Assembly (NCBI RefSeq): GCF_015477605.1
Contig: NZ_JADLQX010000012.1
Span: 155,606 to 219,605, forward strand
Length of the DNA: 64,000 nucleotides
Direction of reading: 5' to 3'
Source of the DNA: Nocardia amamiensis
GTDB lineage: Bacteria > Actinomycetota > Actinomycetes > Mycobacteriales > Mycobacteriaceae
Shown: positions 25,733 through 33,666 of the stretch, piece by piece
Layout of the letters: each line of letters starts with the position of its first letter
How positions within the stretch are numbered: the stretch's first letter is position 1
The notes under the pieces: model-generated
What the model saw: only the letters and a program-made list of their open reading frames with translations
Database searches by the model: none
What the model was told of the DNA's origin: nothing
Made by a program: the position numbers and the translations under genes

Positions 25733-28700
25733 GTGAGCAGCTCAACTTCCCAGTTCGGTCAGAACCAATGGCTGGTCGACGAGATGTATCAGAAGTTCAA
25801 GCAAGATCCATCTTCCGTCGACGAGAGCTGGCATGAGTTCCTGGCCGACTACACGCCTGAAGCGAGTGGTGATTCCGGCAACAGCCAGACCGCCCCCGCG
25901 CCCGCGCAGGCCGCCGCTCCGGCTCCGGCTCCGGTCACCCCGGCTCCCGCCCCCGCTGCCGCCAAGCCTGCTCCTGCCCCCGCCCCCGCGGCCCCGAAAG
26001 CTCCTGCCCCAGCTGCTCCGAAGCCGGCGACGGTGACCGCCCGCACTCCGCAGACCACTCCGGCGCCCACATCGAACGCCGCGCCCACCTCCGGCCCGAA
26101 GCAGGCCGACACCGCCACCGACGAGGCCAAGGTGCTGCGCGGCGCCGCCGCGGCGGTGGCGAAGAACATGGCCGCCTCGCTGAGCATCCCCACCGCGACC
26201 AGCGTGCGCGCCATCCCGGCCAAGCTGATGATCGACAACCGTCTGGTCATCAACAACCATCTCGCCCGCACCCGGGGCGGCAAGATCTCCTTCACCCACC
26301 TGCTCGGCTACGCCATCGTGCAGGCGGTCAAGGCGTTCCCCAACATGAACCGGCACTACGCCGAGGTCGACGGCAAGCCGAATGCGGTCACCCCCGCGCA
26401 CACCAACCTCGGCCTCGCCATCGACCTGCCGGGCAAGGACGGCAACCGCTCGCTGGTCGTCGCGGCCATCAAGGGTTGCGAGGCAATGACTTTCGGGCAG
26501 TTCCACACCGCCTACGAGGACATCGTCCGCCGCGCCCGCGACGGCAAGCTGACCGCCGAGGACTTCTCCGGCGTCACCATCTCGCTGACCAACCCGGGCA
26601 CCATCGGCACCGTGCATTCGGTGCCCCGCCTGATGCACGGTCAGGGCGCGATCATCGGCGCCGGCGCCATGGAGTACCCCGCCGAATTCCAGGGGATGAG
26701 CGATGAGCGCATCGCCGAGCTGGGCGTCGGCAAGCTGATGACGCTGACCTCCACCTACGACCACCGCATCATCCAGGGCGCGGAGTCCGGCGACTTCCTG
26801 CGCACCATCCACCAGCTGCTGATCTCCGACGAGTTCTACGACGAGATCTTCCACGGCCTCGGCGTGCCCTACGAGCCGGTCCGCTGGCGCAAGGACATGC
26901 GCGAGCGCGGCGTCGACAAGAGCGCCCGCGTGCTGGAGATGATCGCGGCCTACCGCAACCGCGGCCACCTGATGGCCGACACCGACCCGCTGCGGCTGGT
27001 CAAGGACAAGTTCCGCAGCCACCCGGACCTGGACGTCACCCAGCACGGCCTGACCTTGTGGGACCTGGACCGCACGTTCAACGTGGCGGGGTTCCACGGC
27101 CAGGAGCGGATGAAGCTGCGCGACGTGCTGTCCATCCTGCGCGACGCCTACTGCCGCCACGTCGGCGTCGAGTACACCCACATCCTCGATCCCGCGCAGC
27201 TCGAGTGGATCCAGGAGCGCGTCGAGCAGAAGCACGCGAAGCCGAGTGTCGCGCAACAGAAGTACATCCTGAACCGGCTGAACGCGGCGGAGGCCTTCGA
27301 GACCTTCCTGCAGACCAAGTACGTCGGGCAGAAGCGCTTCTCGCTGGAGGGCGCCGAGGCGGTCATCCCGATGATGGACGCGGTGATCGACCAGTGCGCC
27401 GAGCACAGCCTCGATGAGGTCGTCATCGGCATGCCGCACCGCGGTCGTCTCAACGTGCTCGCCAACATCGTCGGCAAGCCGTACTCGAAGATCTTCACCG
27501 AGTTCGAGGGCAACATGAACCCGGCGGGGGCGCACGGCTCCGGCGACGTGAAGTACCACCTCGGCGCGCAGGGCACCTACCTGCAGATGTTCGGCGACAA
27601 CGAGATCGAGGTCTCGCTCACCGCCAACCCCTCGCACCTGGAGGCGGTCGACCCGGTCCTGGAGGGCTTGGTCCGCGCCAAGCAAGACCTGCTGGACAAG
27701 GGCGACGGGCCGGAGGGCTACTCCGTCGTGCCGCTGATGCTGCACGGTGACGCCGCGTTCGCGGGTCAGGGCGTGGTCGCCGAGACGCTGAACCTCTCGG
27801 GTCTGCGCGGCTACCGGGTCGGCGGCACCATTCACATCGTGGTGAACAACCAGATCGGCTTCACCACGGCGCCGGAGAACAGCCGCTCCACCGAGTACTC
27901 CACCGACATCGCGAAGTTCATCGGCGCGCCGATCTTCCACGTCAACGGCGACGACCCGGAGGCGTGCGACTGGGTCGCGCGCCTGGCGGTCGACTTCAAG
28001 CAGAAGTTCCGCAAGGACGTCGTGATCGACATGATCTGCTACCGCCGCCGTGGCCACAACGAGGGCGACGACCCGTCGATGACCCAGCCGTACATGTACG
28101 ACGTCATCGACACCAAGCGCTCGGTCCGCAAGGCGTACACCGAGAGCCTGATCGGCCGTGGCGACATCTCGCTGAAAGAGGCCGAGGACGCGCTGCGCGA
28201 CTACCAGGGCCAGCTGGAGCGGGTATTCAACGAGGTCCGCGAGCTGGAGAAGTACTCGCCGGAGCCGAGCGAGTCGGTCGAGGGCGACCAGCCGGTGCCC
28301 GCGTCTGTCGTGACGGCCGTGGACAAGGCCGTCCTGCAGCGGATCGGCGACGCGTTCCTCAACGTGCCCGACGGCTTCAACGTGCACCCGCGCGTCAAGC
28401 CGGTGCTGGAGAAGCGCCGCGAAATGGCTTACGAGGGCAAGGTCGACTGGGCCTTCGCCGAGCTGCTCGCGTTCGGCACGCTGATCGACGAGGGCCGCGC
28501 GGTGCGCCTGACCGGTCAGGACTCCCGCCGCGGCACGTTCACCCAGCGGCACGCGGTGATCATCGACCGCAAGACCGCCGACGAGTACACCCCGCTGCAC
28601 AACATCGGCAGCGAGAACCCGGGCTGGTTCGCGGTGCACGACTCGGCGCTGAGCGAATTCGCCGCCGTCGGTTTCGAATACGGCTACTCGCTGGGCAACC

Positions 28701-29494
28701 CCAACGCGCTGGTGCTGTGGGAGGCGCAGTTCGGTGACTTCGTCAACGGCGCGCAGTCGATCATCGACGAGTTCATCTCCTCCGGTGAGGCCAAGTGGGG
28801 CCAGCTGTCCGACGTCGTGCTGCTGCTGCCGCACGGCCACGAGGGCCAGGGCCCGGACCACACCTCCGGCCGCATCGAGCGCTTCCTGCAGCTGTGCGCG
28901 GAGGGCTCGATGACCGTCGCGGTGCCGTCCACTCCGGCGAACTACTTCCACCTGCTGCGCCGCCACGCACTGGACGGCATCCGCCGCCCGCTGATCGTCT
29001 TCACCCCGAAGTCGATGCTGCGCAACAAGGCCGTGGTCTCCGACCTGAAGGACTTCACCGAGTCCAAGTTCCGCTCGGTCTTCGACGAGCCGGCCTACGA
29101 GCAGGGCATCGGCGACCGCGGCAAGGTCAAGCGCATCCTGATGACCAGCGGCAAGCTCTACTACGAGCTGGCCGCCGAAAAGGCCAAGCAGAAGCGCGAA
29201 GACGTCGCGATCGTCCGCATCGAGCAGCTCTACCCGCTGCCCACCCGCCGCCTGAACGAGGCCCTCGAGGGCTACCCCAACGCCACCGACCTGGCGTGGG
29301 TCCAGGAGGAACCGGCCAACCAGGGCGCCTGGCCCTTCTTCGGCCTCAACCTCCCCGAAACCCTCCCGACCCGCTTCACCAAACTCCGCCGCATCTCCCG
29401 CCGCGCCATGTCGGCCCCCTCCTCGGGGTCCAGCAAGGTCCACGCGGTGGAACAGGCGGAGATCATCGCGGAGGCGTTCGAGCCGACGGCGTAG
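25733..29494 (+). CDS. kgd: multifunctional 2-oxoglutarate metabolism enzyme (acyltransferase + ThDP E1)
   Basis: 1253 aa. The start is GTG 25733, which gives the family N-terminus with QFGQNQWLVDEMY. Residues 1-42 are the E1-type N-terminal helix, followed by an Ala/Pro linker (about 48-125). The E2o-like acyltransferase domain has its catalytic His in STYDHRIIQG (His344). The rest is the ThDP-dependent E1o: GMPHRGRLNVLAN, the HGDAAFAGQGV and VVNNQIGFTT cofactor region, and the C-terminal transketolase-like domain. It decarboxylates 2-oxoglutarate in the TCA cycle and, in mycobacteria, is inhibited by the FHA protein GarA and activated by acetyl-CoA. Strong terminator follows. Confidence 0.97.
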   Translation: MSSSTSQFGQNQWLVDEMYQKFKQDPSSVDESWHEFLADYTPEASGDSGNSQTAPAPAQAAAPAPAPVTPAPAPAAAKPAPAPAPAAPKAPAPAAPKPATVTARTPQTTPAPTSNAAPTSGPKQADTATDEAKVLRGAAAAVAKNMAASLSIPTATSVRAIPAKLMIDNRLVINNHLARTRGGKISFTHLLGYAIVQAVKAFPNMNRHYAEVDGKPNAVTPAHTNLGLAIDLPGKDGNRSLVVAAIKGCEAMTFGQFHTAYEDIVRRARDGKLTAEDFSGVTISLTNPGTIGTVHSVPRLMHGQGAIIGAGAMEYPAEFQGMSDERIAELGVGKLMTLTSTYDHRIIQGAESGDFLRTIHQLLISDEFYDEIFHGLGVPYEPVRWRKDMRERGVDKSARVLEMIAAYRNRGHLMADTDPLRLVKDKFRSHPDLDVTQHGLTLWDLDRTFNVAGFHGQERMKLRDVLSILRDAYCRHVGVEYTHILDPAQLEWIQERVEQKHAKPSVAQQKYILNRLNAAEAFETFLQTKYVGQKRFSLEGAEAVIPMMDAVIDQCAEHSLDEVVIGMPHRGRLNVLANIVGKPYSKIFTEFEGNMNPAGAHGSGDVKYHLGAQGTYLQMFGDNEIEVSLTANPSHLEAVDPVLEGLVRAKQDLLDKGDGPEGYSVVPLMLHGDAAFAGQGVVAETLNLSGLRGYRVGGTIHIVVNNQIGFTTAPENSRSTEYSTDIAKFIGAPIFHVNGDDPEACDWVARLAVDFKQKFRKDVVIDMICYRRRGHNEGDDPSMTQPYMYDVIDTKRSVRKAYTESLIGRGDISLKEAEDALRDYQGQLERVFNEVRELEKYSPEPSESVEGDQPVPASVVTAVDKAVLQRIGDAFLNVPDGFNVHPRVKPVLEKRREMAYEGKVDWAFAELLAFGTLIDEGRAVRLTGQDSRRGTFTQRHAVIIDRKTADEYTPLHNIGSENPGWFAVHDSALSEFAAVGFEYGYSLGNPNALVLWEAQFGDFVNGAQSIIDEFISSGEAKWGQLSDVVLLLPHGHEGQGPDHTSGRIERFLQLCAEGSMTVAVPSTPANYFHLLRRHALDGIRRPLIVFTPKSMLRNKAVVSDLKDFTESKFRSVFDEPAYEQGIGDRGKVKRILMTSGKLYYELAAEKAKQKREDVAIVRIEQLYPLPTRRLNEALEGYPNATDLAWVQEEPANQGAWPFFGLNLPETLPTRFTKLRRISRRAMSAPSSGSSKVHAVEQAEIIAEAFEPTA

Positions 29495-29505
29495 TTCCCT
29501 GACCC

Positions 29506-29559
29506 CGAACCGGGCCGAATCGCTTCTTATCCAAGCGATTCGGCCCGGTTCGCGTTTTT
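29506..29559 (+). terminator. rho-independent terminator of kgd
   Basis: A perfect 20-bp stem (29506-29525 with 29533-29552), loop CTTATCC, followed by GCG-less T-run TTTTT at 29555-29559. It begins 11 nt after the kgd stop. Confidence 0.93.
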
Positions 29560-29771
29560 CGGAACCCCGGTTCAGCGCGCCGGAACCAAGCCTCGCTGTC
29601 ATGGCGGATGAGTGCTGTCCATGGCCATTGCCTCGCAAGATTTTACAAAGATCAGGTAGCGCGGGATCTGCTCGCCGGTTCGATGGGGCCGAAACGCGGC
29701 GCTTACCAGGCTGCCGACGTCTGCGATCACCACGGCGTCGGGATCGAGCTGCCGGACTCCGGCGGCAAAGC

Positions 29772-29803
29772 GAGGGGCCGGGCTATACCCTGCCCGGCCC
29801 CTC
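29772..29803 (-). terminator. terminator after the tRNA/ncRNA operon
   Basis: Perfect 12-bp stem GAGGGGCCGGGC/GCCCGGCCCCTC with an 8-nt loop. On the minus strand it lies 2 nt after the tRNA 3' end and is followed by GCTTTG. The 29560-29771 segment between this and the kgd terminator shows no convincing gene. Confidence 0.7.
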
Positions 29804-29805
29804 CT

Positions 29806-29878
29806 GTTAACGAGCGGGATTCGAACCCGCACCCGTCGGATTAACAGTCCGATGCTCTGCCGATTGAGCTATCGCTGC
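29806..29878 (-). tRNA. tRNA-Asn(GTT)-like gene with a poorly paired acceptor end
   Basis: On the minus strand the cloverleaf reads: acceptor GCAGCGA, TA, D-stem GCTC/GAGC with loop AATCGGCA, anticodon stem TCGGA/TCCGA with loop CTGTTAA (anticodon GTT), variable CGGGT, T-stem GCGGG/CCCGC with loop TTCGAAT, acceptor 3' strand TCGTTAA, discriminator C. Only five acceptor pairs form (one is G-U); positions 1-72 and 2-71 do not pair. No CCA is encoded. It may be an accessory or decaying tRNA rather than the house-keeping tRNA-Asn. It lies 46 nt downstream of the permuted tRNA-like element. Confidence 0.75.
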
Positions 29879-29924
29879 ACCATCTGTGACCACTGCGCCC
29901 GCGAGTGCGGTTCAGCATGATGTA

Positions 29925-29994
29925 CCCCGCGCGTTGCCATTACGCTACAGCGCCGCGTAGAGGCGCTGCCCGGACTCGAACCGGGATTTCGGGG
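29925..29994 (-). ncRNA. circularly permuted tRNA-like RNA (YrlA/Y RNA-type module)
   Basis: Read on the minus strand, the 3' half of a tRNA comes first: CCCCG (29994-29990), variable AAAT, T-stem CCCGG/CCGGG with loop TTCGAGT (29980-29974), acceptor 3' strand CAGCGCC (29968-29962). A 7-nt loop TCTACGC then joins it to the 5' half: acceptor GGCGCTG (29954-29948), TA, D-stem GCGT/ACGC with loop AATGGCA, G, and CGGGG (29929-29925). Together they give a perfect 7-bp acceptor stem, D-arm with GG, T-arm with TTCGA, and a 5-bp anticodon-position stem, with the acceptor closed and the anticodon end open. This topology is that of the tRNA-mimic module of bacterial YrlA-type Y RNAs. RNA ends are not known; flanks can pair partly. 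Confidence 0.65.
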
Positions 29995-30123
29995 GTGCGT
30001 CGCGTCCACACCCATGAGCTCGAGGTCGATGGTGTTGTTGAGCTTGGAGCAAGAGCTTGAGTCTCATCGGCTGGGCACTGCCCCGCCGTCAGTTTGAGTT
30101 TCAATTTCAGCTTGTGCTCCATC

Positions 30124-30136
30124 CCCCCGAAGGGGG
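30124..30136 (-). other. short GC hairpin between the 30152 gene and the RNA region
   Basis: CCCCC-TTC-GGGGG on the minus strand lies 15 nt after the stop of the upstream gene. There is no T-tract, so read-through into the RNA segment is plausible; it could also be a processing site. Confidence 0.4.
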
Positions 30137-30151
30137 AGTCTTTGGCCCCGG

Positions 30152-30886
30152 TTACCCGAAGAGATAGCCGAGGATCGCCTCGCCCGGCTCGACGTCGGTC
30201 ACCGCGGTCGAATTCGCTGCCTCCCGAGCGTACTTCACCGCATCGGTCAGCTTCGCGAGCCGAGCACGCATCTCACCGACCTCCTTGGCCGGCAGCGCCC
30301 CCGAGAACTTCGTGGTCGTCCAGCGTCCGACCACCACGTCCTCGTGATAGACCTGCACCTGGGCCGGGTGCTTGTCGGTGGCGGCCGCCAGCACATGGTT
30401 GCGCGGCACCTTCTTGGTCCGCACCGTCTGGCTCGGCTCGGTCGCGAAGCAGTCTGCGACCTCGTCGAACGACCACGCCTCAGCCGGGTCGAGCGTCGGC
30501 AGCTTGGCGATGAACGACTTCAGTTCACCCAGCTGCTTCTCCAGGAACAGCAGATAGGTCACGGGCAGATCCGTGGCGATGGTGTTTCCGTCCACCACCA
30601 GGTCGGCCTTCGCCGAGCAGTTGGCTACGTCCTTCGTGGCGGTGACGTTCAACAGCCTGGTCAGGGTTGCCGTGACATCTGCGATCACCTCACTGACCCG
30701 GACCTGCACCCGCTTCGACTCCGGCGGAAGTGCCTCACCTTCGTCGTCCAACGGCCGGTAGGTACGGGAAATGCCAGCCAGCAGCTCGGTCTTGCCCACC
30801 CGCTGATACGCGGTGGCCAGGTCGGCGTTCGCCTGAGACTTCACACCCTTCTCGACGGCGATGAGCTGGTTCAGCTTGGTGGTCAC
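30152..30886 (-). CDS. conserved protein of unknown function next to the tRNA-like RNA
   Basis: 244 aa. The start is GTG 30886 (MTTKLNQLIAVEKGVKSQ), with GAGAGGA 5 nt upstream. No signal peptide or membrane helix. Notable segments are an N-terminal helix, the GISRTYRPLDDEGEALPPES region, NCSAKADLVVDG, a long LPVTYLLFLEKQLGELKSFI helix, and KVPRNHVLAAATDKHPAQVQV leading to KFSGALPAKEV. The same style of ~250-aa protein occurs widely in Actinobacteria in my memory, without assigned function. Basic, conserved RTKKVPRNH and DKHPAQ patches suit RNA or nucleotide binding, but that is inference. It precedes the permuted tRNA-like RNA and tRNA-Asn on the same strand with no terminator, so all may be one transcript. 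Confidence 0.75.
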   Translation of the reverse strand: MTTKLNQLIAVEKGVKSQANADLATAYQRVGKTELLAGISRTYRPLDDEGEALPPESKRVQVRVSEVIADVTATLTRLLNVTATKDVANCSAKADLVVDGNTIATDLPVTYLLFLEKQLGELKSFIAKLPTLDPAEAWSFDEVADCFATEPSQTVRTKKVPRNHVLAAATDKHPAQVQVYHEDVVVGRWTTTKFSGALPAKEVGEMRARLAKLTDAVKYAREAANSTAVTDVEPGEAILGYLFG

Positions 30887-31183
30887 GATATTCCTCTCCG
30901 TTGCCCGATCCGACAACGGTGCTACCGTAGAACAGCCGACATCGCGTCCGCCAGCGAATTTCCGGTTCTTCTAACACTATTGGGCAGTAACCAGTCGCCG
31001 ACGACCTCTCGGATATCTACGGTGCGATGGAGTCCGAGGCGGAGGAGGGCGGCGGCACTTCGCTGATCGAATCACGCTCTCTCATACAGTGATTCGGCCA
31101 AATTACCGGTTTATCAGGACGCAGCTCCACACTGGAGAGTCGGCGGTGGACACCCTCGAGACTTCCCCGGTACGCTTCGGCAT
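30887..31183. other. divergent promoter region, no gene
   Basis: 297 nt between the minus-strand unknown gene and the plus-strand ESX cassette. Minus-strand TACGGT about 42 nt before the GTG 30886 is a possible -10. The plus-strand promoter is listed separately. No other gene or repeat is visible. Confidence 0.4.
31147..31183 (+). promoter_or_regulatory. leaderless promoter of the ESX toxin cassette
   Basis: TGGACA (31147-31152), 18-nt spacer, TACGCT (31171-31176), then 7 nt to the ATG at 31184. Confidence 0.65.
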
Positions 31184-31522
31184 ATGAGCGACGGGGGGAA
31201 TCCGGGACCGGGCCCAAGCTTGTCCGTTGTGCCGGAGAAGGTTCGCGAGGTAGGCCAGTACGTCTACGACGTGGCAGATGCCCTGCGGTCCGCGCTGGAT
31301 TCCGCGGCCAAAGATGTGGATTCGCTCATCACCGGCTCCTGGACCGGCGACCTGGCAGCCGAATTCGGCCAAGGCTGGACCGAAGTCCGTGACGGCGGCA
31401 TCCAGATCATCACTGCGCTGACCGCCATGGCCGAAAAACTCGGTGTCACCGCCGACACCTACCAGGCCCGCGACGAGAACACCGCCGCCGCCCTGAACAC
31501 CTCCAGCCTGGACCTGCCATGA
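31184..31522 (+). CDS. WXG100 family ESX protein (first of pair)
   Basis: 112 aa. A helix-turn-helix hairpin with the WxG-type turn SWTGDLAAEF at Trp56 is the WXG100 signature. The C-terminal helix runs to TADTYQARDENTAAAL. Such proteins form heterodimers that are exported by type VII systems. It overlaps the next WXG100 gene by ATGA and is leaderless. It is the first gene of a four-gene cassette ending in a toxin-like protein and a small candidate immunity protein; the pair probably chaperones or targets the toxin. Confidence 0.85.
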   Translation: MSDGGNPGPGPSLSVVPEKVREVGQYVYDVADALRSALDSAAKDVDSLITGSWTGDLAAEFGQGWTEVRDGGIQIITALTAMAEKLGVTADTYQARDENTAAALNTSSLDLP

Positions 31523-31824
31523 GCTCGGAATTTTCGGTCGACCTCGAACACCTCGATCAAATCGTCGCCCGCCTGTCCGGCCTGGCCGGGTTCATCGCCG
31601 ACCATCTCGACGAAATCGACGACAAGGTCGCAACCCTGCAGGGCAGTGGCTGGGAAAGCGTTGCCGCCCAAGCCTATGCCGACGCCCATCGCCAGTGGTC
31701 GGTCGGCGCAAGAGAATTCGCCGAAGGCATTCGGGACATGAGCGACTCGGCCCGCAAGGCGCACGAAGGTTACACGCACGCCATCGAGCTCAACCGCAAG
31801 ATGCTGCGAGGCGGCCAACCGTGA
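31519..31824 (+). CDS. WXG100 family ESX protein (second of pair)
   Basis: 101 aa of helical hairpin with the turn GSGWESVAAQAY (Trp45), a WxS variant of WXG. Overlaps both neighbours by 4 nt (ATGA and GTGA), which is strong evidence for a coupled operon with the preceding WXG100 protein and the following toxin-like protein. Likely partner of the first WXG100 protein. Confidence 0.85.
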   Translation: MSSEFSVDLEHLDQIVARLSGLAGFIADHLDEIDDKVATLQGSGWESVAAQAYADAHRQWSVGAREFAEGIRDMSDSARKAHEGYTHAIELNRKMLRGGQP

Positions 31825-33182
31825 TCGTCGACTGGCAGGTCTATTACGACGCCGCCAAGAAGTGCCACGATCTTGCCGCCGACCTCCGACGAGCCGACAA
31901 ACCACTGCATGACGCCGTGAAAGGCGAATGCGCAGGTATGGCCGGTGACGCACCCGGCTGCAAGCAATGGGGCGAAAAATACGATCAGATCGCACGCAGC
32001 ACGATGCAGACGTGCACGAACCTGGCCGATGCGCTCACCAACTACGGCTACGTCCTCGCCGCAAACGGCTACAACCACGGGATCAGGAACAAGAGCAACC
32101 CGCCACCGCCACGCCCGGATGTGCGTGCGATGACCGAATACACGGTCACGATCCCGACATCGGTGCGCGACAACGGAACCGGCGTGAAGCACAGCGGCGG
32201 TGTCGATGAATTCTTTGCCATACTCGTAACGAAGATCCTGGAAGAATTCGGCAAACTCCCCAACGGAGACGTGGACAAACTTGCCAAGGCGGCTACCACC
32301 TGGGATAACTTCGCCAAGAACGACACCATCACCAGCGCCGCGGGCCGCATCAGCGCGATCGCCGCCATGTTCGACGGTATGGACGACCCGCTGAATCGGC
32401 AAATGATCCAGGACCAGTTCAACGTCTTGCGCACCGGCGCCGACCAGATCGCCACGGCATCACTCAACGTCGCCGCACCTGTCACGAGCTACCACACCGG
32501 GACACTCGACGTCAGCCGCGGCATCCAATCCGCGATCACCACCGCCGAGTGGGCGATAGGACTCATCGTGGTAGCTGCCGCCGCCACTGCACTGCTCAGC
32601 TTCGGCGGCAGCCTCGCCGCAGGCGGAGGAGGCGTCGCCGCCGCCGTCGCCGAAACCATCGCGACCATCCGCAGCCTCTATCAGGCCAGCAACCTCATCA
32701 GAGTCGTCGGCCTCACCGCCGCCGCAGCCGGCGCCGTCGGCGTCATCAGCGCCTTCGACAAGGTCCCCGACCTCACCTCGATCTCCACCTCCCTCGCCAC
32801 CATCATCGCCATGCGGGTGCTGATCGATGGCGATGACGAGGAACGAGCAGTCGGCGGACCCGATGTATCGTCGCAGATCCACAACCCGTCTCTGACCGAC
32901 AAGGCCGAAGAATACGTCCGATCAAAGCACTTCCCAGGCGGAAGCCAGGTGACCGACAAGAAGAGTATCTTCTACCCCGAAGAGGATATAGATGCACTGG
33001 TCGAAGCAGCCGACAACCAACCTGCAACAGGCCCGAACAAGAACGGAAATTACGAGCGGATAGTGGAAGCCGACCACACTATCGGCAACCTGTCGAAGTC
33101 AGCCGGTGGTGCGCCGACCAGACGCTACGTGGTTGTCCAGGACAAGTATGGCGGCGTGATCACCATGTACCCGATACCGTAG
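31821..33182 (+). CDS. ESX-associated polymorphic toxin-like protein
   Basis: 453 aa from GTG 31821, overlapping the previous stop. Residues 1-100 are helical with conserved Cys and Trp, like the N-terminal targeting domain of long WXG/LXG-type effectors. Residues about 244-315 contain hydrophobic, Ala/Gly-rich membrane segments (WAIGLIVVAAAATALL). The last ~95 residues form a separate polar domain ending with EADHTIGNLSKSAGG, TRRYVVVQDKYGG and VITMYP. That order of His, Arg/Thr and a terminal Thr-x-Tyr-Pro strand resembles BECR-fold RNase toxins (EndoU/colicin-D-like), an inference from pattern only. A small gene 10 nt downstream is the expected immunity gene. Confidence 0.75.
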   Translation: MIVDWQVYYDAAKKCHDLAADLRRADKPLHDAVKGECAGMAGDAPGCKQWGEKYDQIARSTMQTCTNLADALTNYGYVLAANGYNHGIRNKSNPPPPRPDVRAMTEYTVTIPTSVRDNGTGVKHSGGVDEFFAILVTKILEEFGKLPNGDVDKLAKAATTWDNFAKNDTITSAAGRISAIAAMFDGMDDPLNRQMIQDQFNVLRTGADQIATASLNVAAPVTSYHTGTLDVSRGIQSAITTAEWAIGLIVVAAAATALLSFGGSLAAGGGGVAAAVAETIATIRSLYQASNLIRVVGLTAAAAGAVGVISAFDKVPDLTSISTSLATIIAMRVLIDGDDEERAVGGPDVSSQIHNPSLTDKAEEYVRSKHFPGGSQVTDKKSIFYPEEDIDALVEAADNQPATGPNKNGNYERIVEADHTIGNLSKSAGGAPTRRYVVVQDKYGGVITMYPIP

Positions 33183-33192
33183 AAAGAGAATC

Positions 33193-33489
33193 GTGGCAAT
33201 CGACATCATTCTTCAGGCGCAAGACCATTCACCCATCGCCAGCGCCGACCCCGACCCCGCCGGGATTCTCGGTGATCTATGTGGCGAAGCTCCCCAAGGT
33301 ACCTTGCTGCAGGCGATACATCCGCATGCGGACACCATGTTCAATGCATATCAGCTGAAGACGCTGGTCACCGAAATCGATACCATGCTTGCGCGCTCCG
33401 AATCCCATCGGCCGGTATGGGAGGGCTTGCGCTCCCTGGCGATCGAAGCGATCCAGTGCCGTGGATATCTCTGGTTCAGCGGCGACTGA
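33193..33489 (+). CDS. candidate immunity protein of the ESX toxin
   Basis: 98 aa, soluble and acidic, starting at GTG 33193, 10 nt after the toxin gene. I do not recognise the family. Size, acidity, tight spacing and position directly after a polymorphic-toxin-like gene are the usual marks of an immunity protein, so the role is inferred by context. Its 3' end carries a 13-nt sequence (GACTGAACCTCGC) repeated 68 nt downstream. Confidence 0.6.
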   Translation: MAIDIILQAQDHSPIASADPDPAGILGDLCGEAPQGTLLQAIHPHADTMFNAYQLKTLVTEIDTMLARSESHRPVWEGLRSLAIEAIQCRGYLWFSGD

Positions 33490-33564
33490 ACCTCGCTCCC
33501 TTCACATTCAGCCATTTCTGGAAACTTTTGGCTGTCTGAAGAATTATCTGGGACTGAACCTCGC
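33484..33564 (+). repeat. 13-nt direct repeat after the immunity gene
   Basis: GACTGAACCTCGC occurs at 33484-33496 (including the immunity stop codon) and again at 33552-33564. The second copy might mark the end of a lost duplicate. The 33490-33666 stretch holds no other gene. Confidence 0.5.
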
Positions 33565-33666
33565 ACTGACGCTTACGGCTTCCCATCAGGGAATGACTGT
33601 CGGGAAACTACCCAGCCGCATAGCCTGTACGAGCCACAACCTGCGGCCCGCCTGTACCGGATGTTC

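Noticed and set aside
25742..29638. 1298-codon minus-strand frame antisense to kgd
   Set aside because: Long only because of GC bias; it has no domain, and the opposite strand holds the clear kgd product.
29599..29832. Minus-strand 77-codon frame with segment VVIADVGSLVSAAFRPHR
   Set aside because: It overlaps the tRNA-Asn gene and starts inside it, has no ribosome-binding site, and lies after the operon terminator; a gene remnant is possible but not supported.
29940..30122. 60-codon minus-strand frame starting MEHKLKLKLKL
   Set aside because: Runs through the tRNA-like structure; the base pairing explains the sequence better than coding.
30000..30122. Two-piece tmRNA
   Set aside because: The D-arm and T-arm are present as in the tRNA-like module, but no tag-coding region or pseudoknots are seen near it, and the element is too short.
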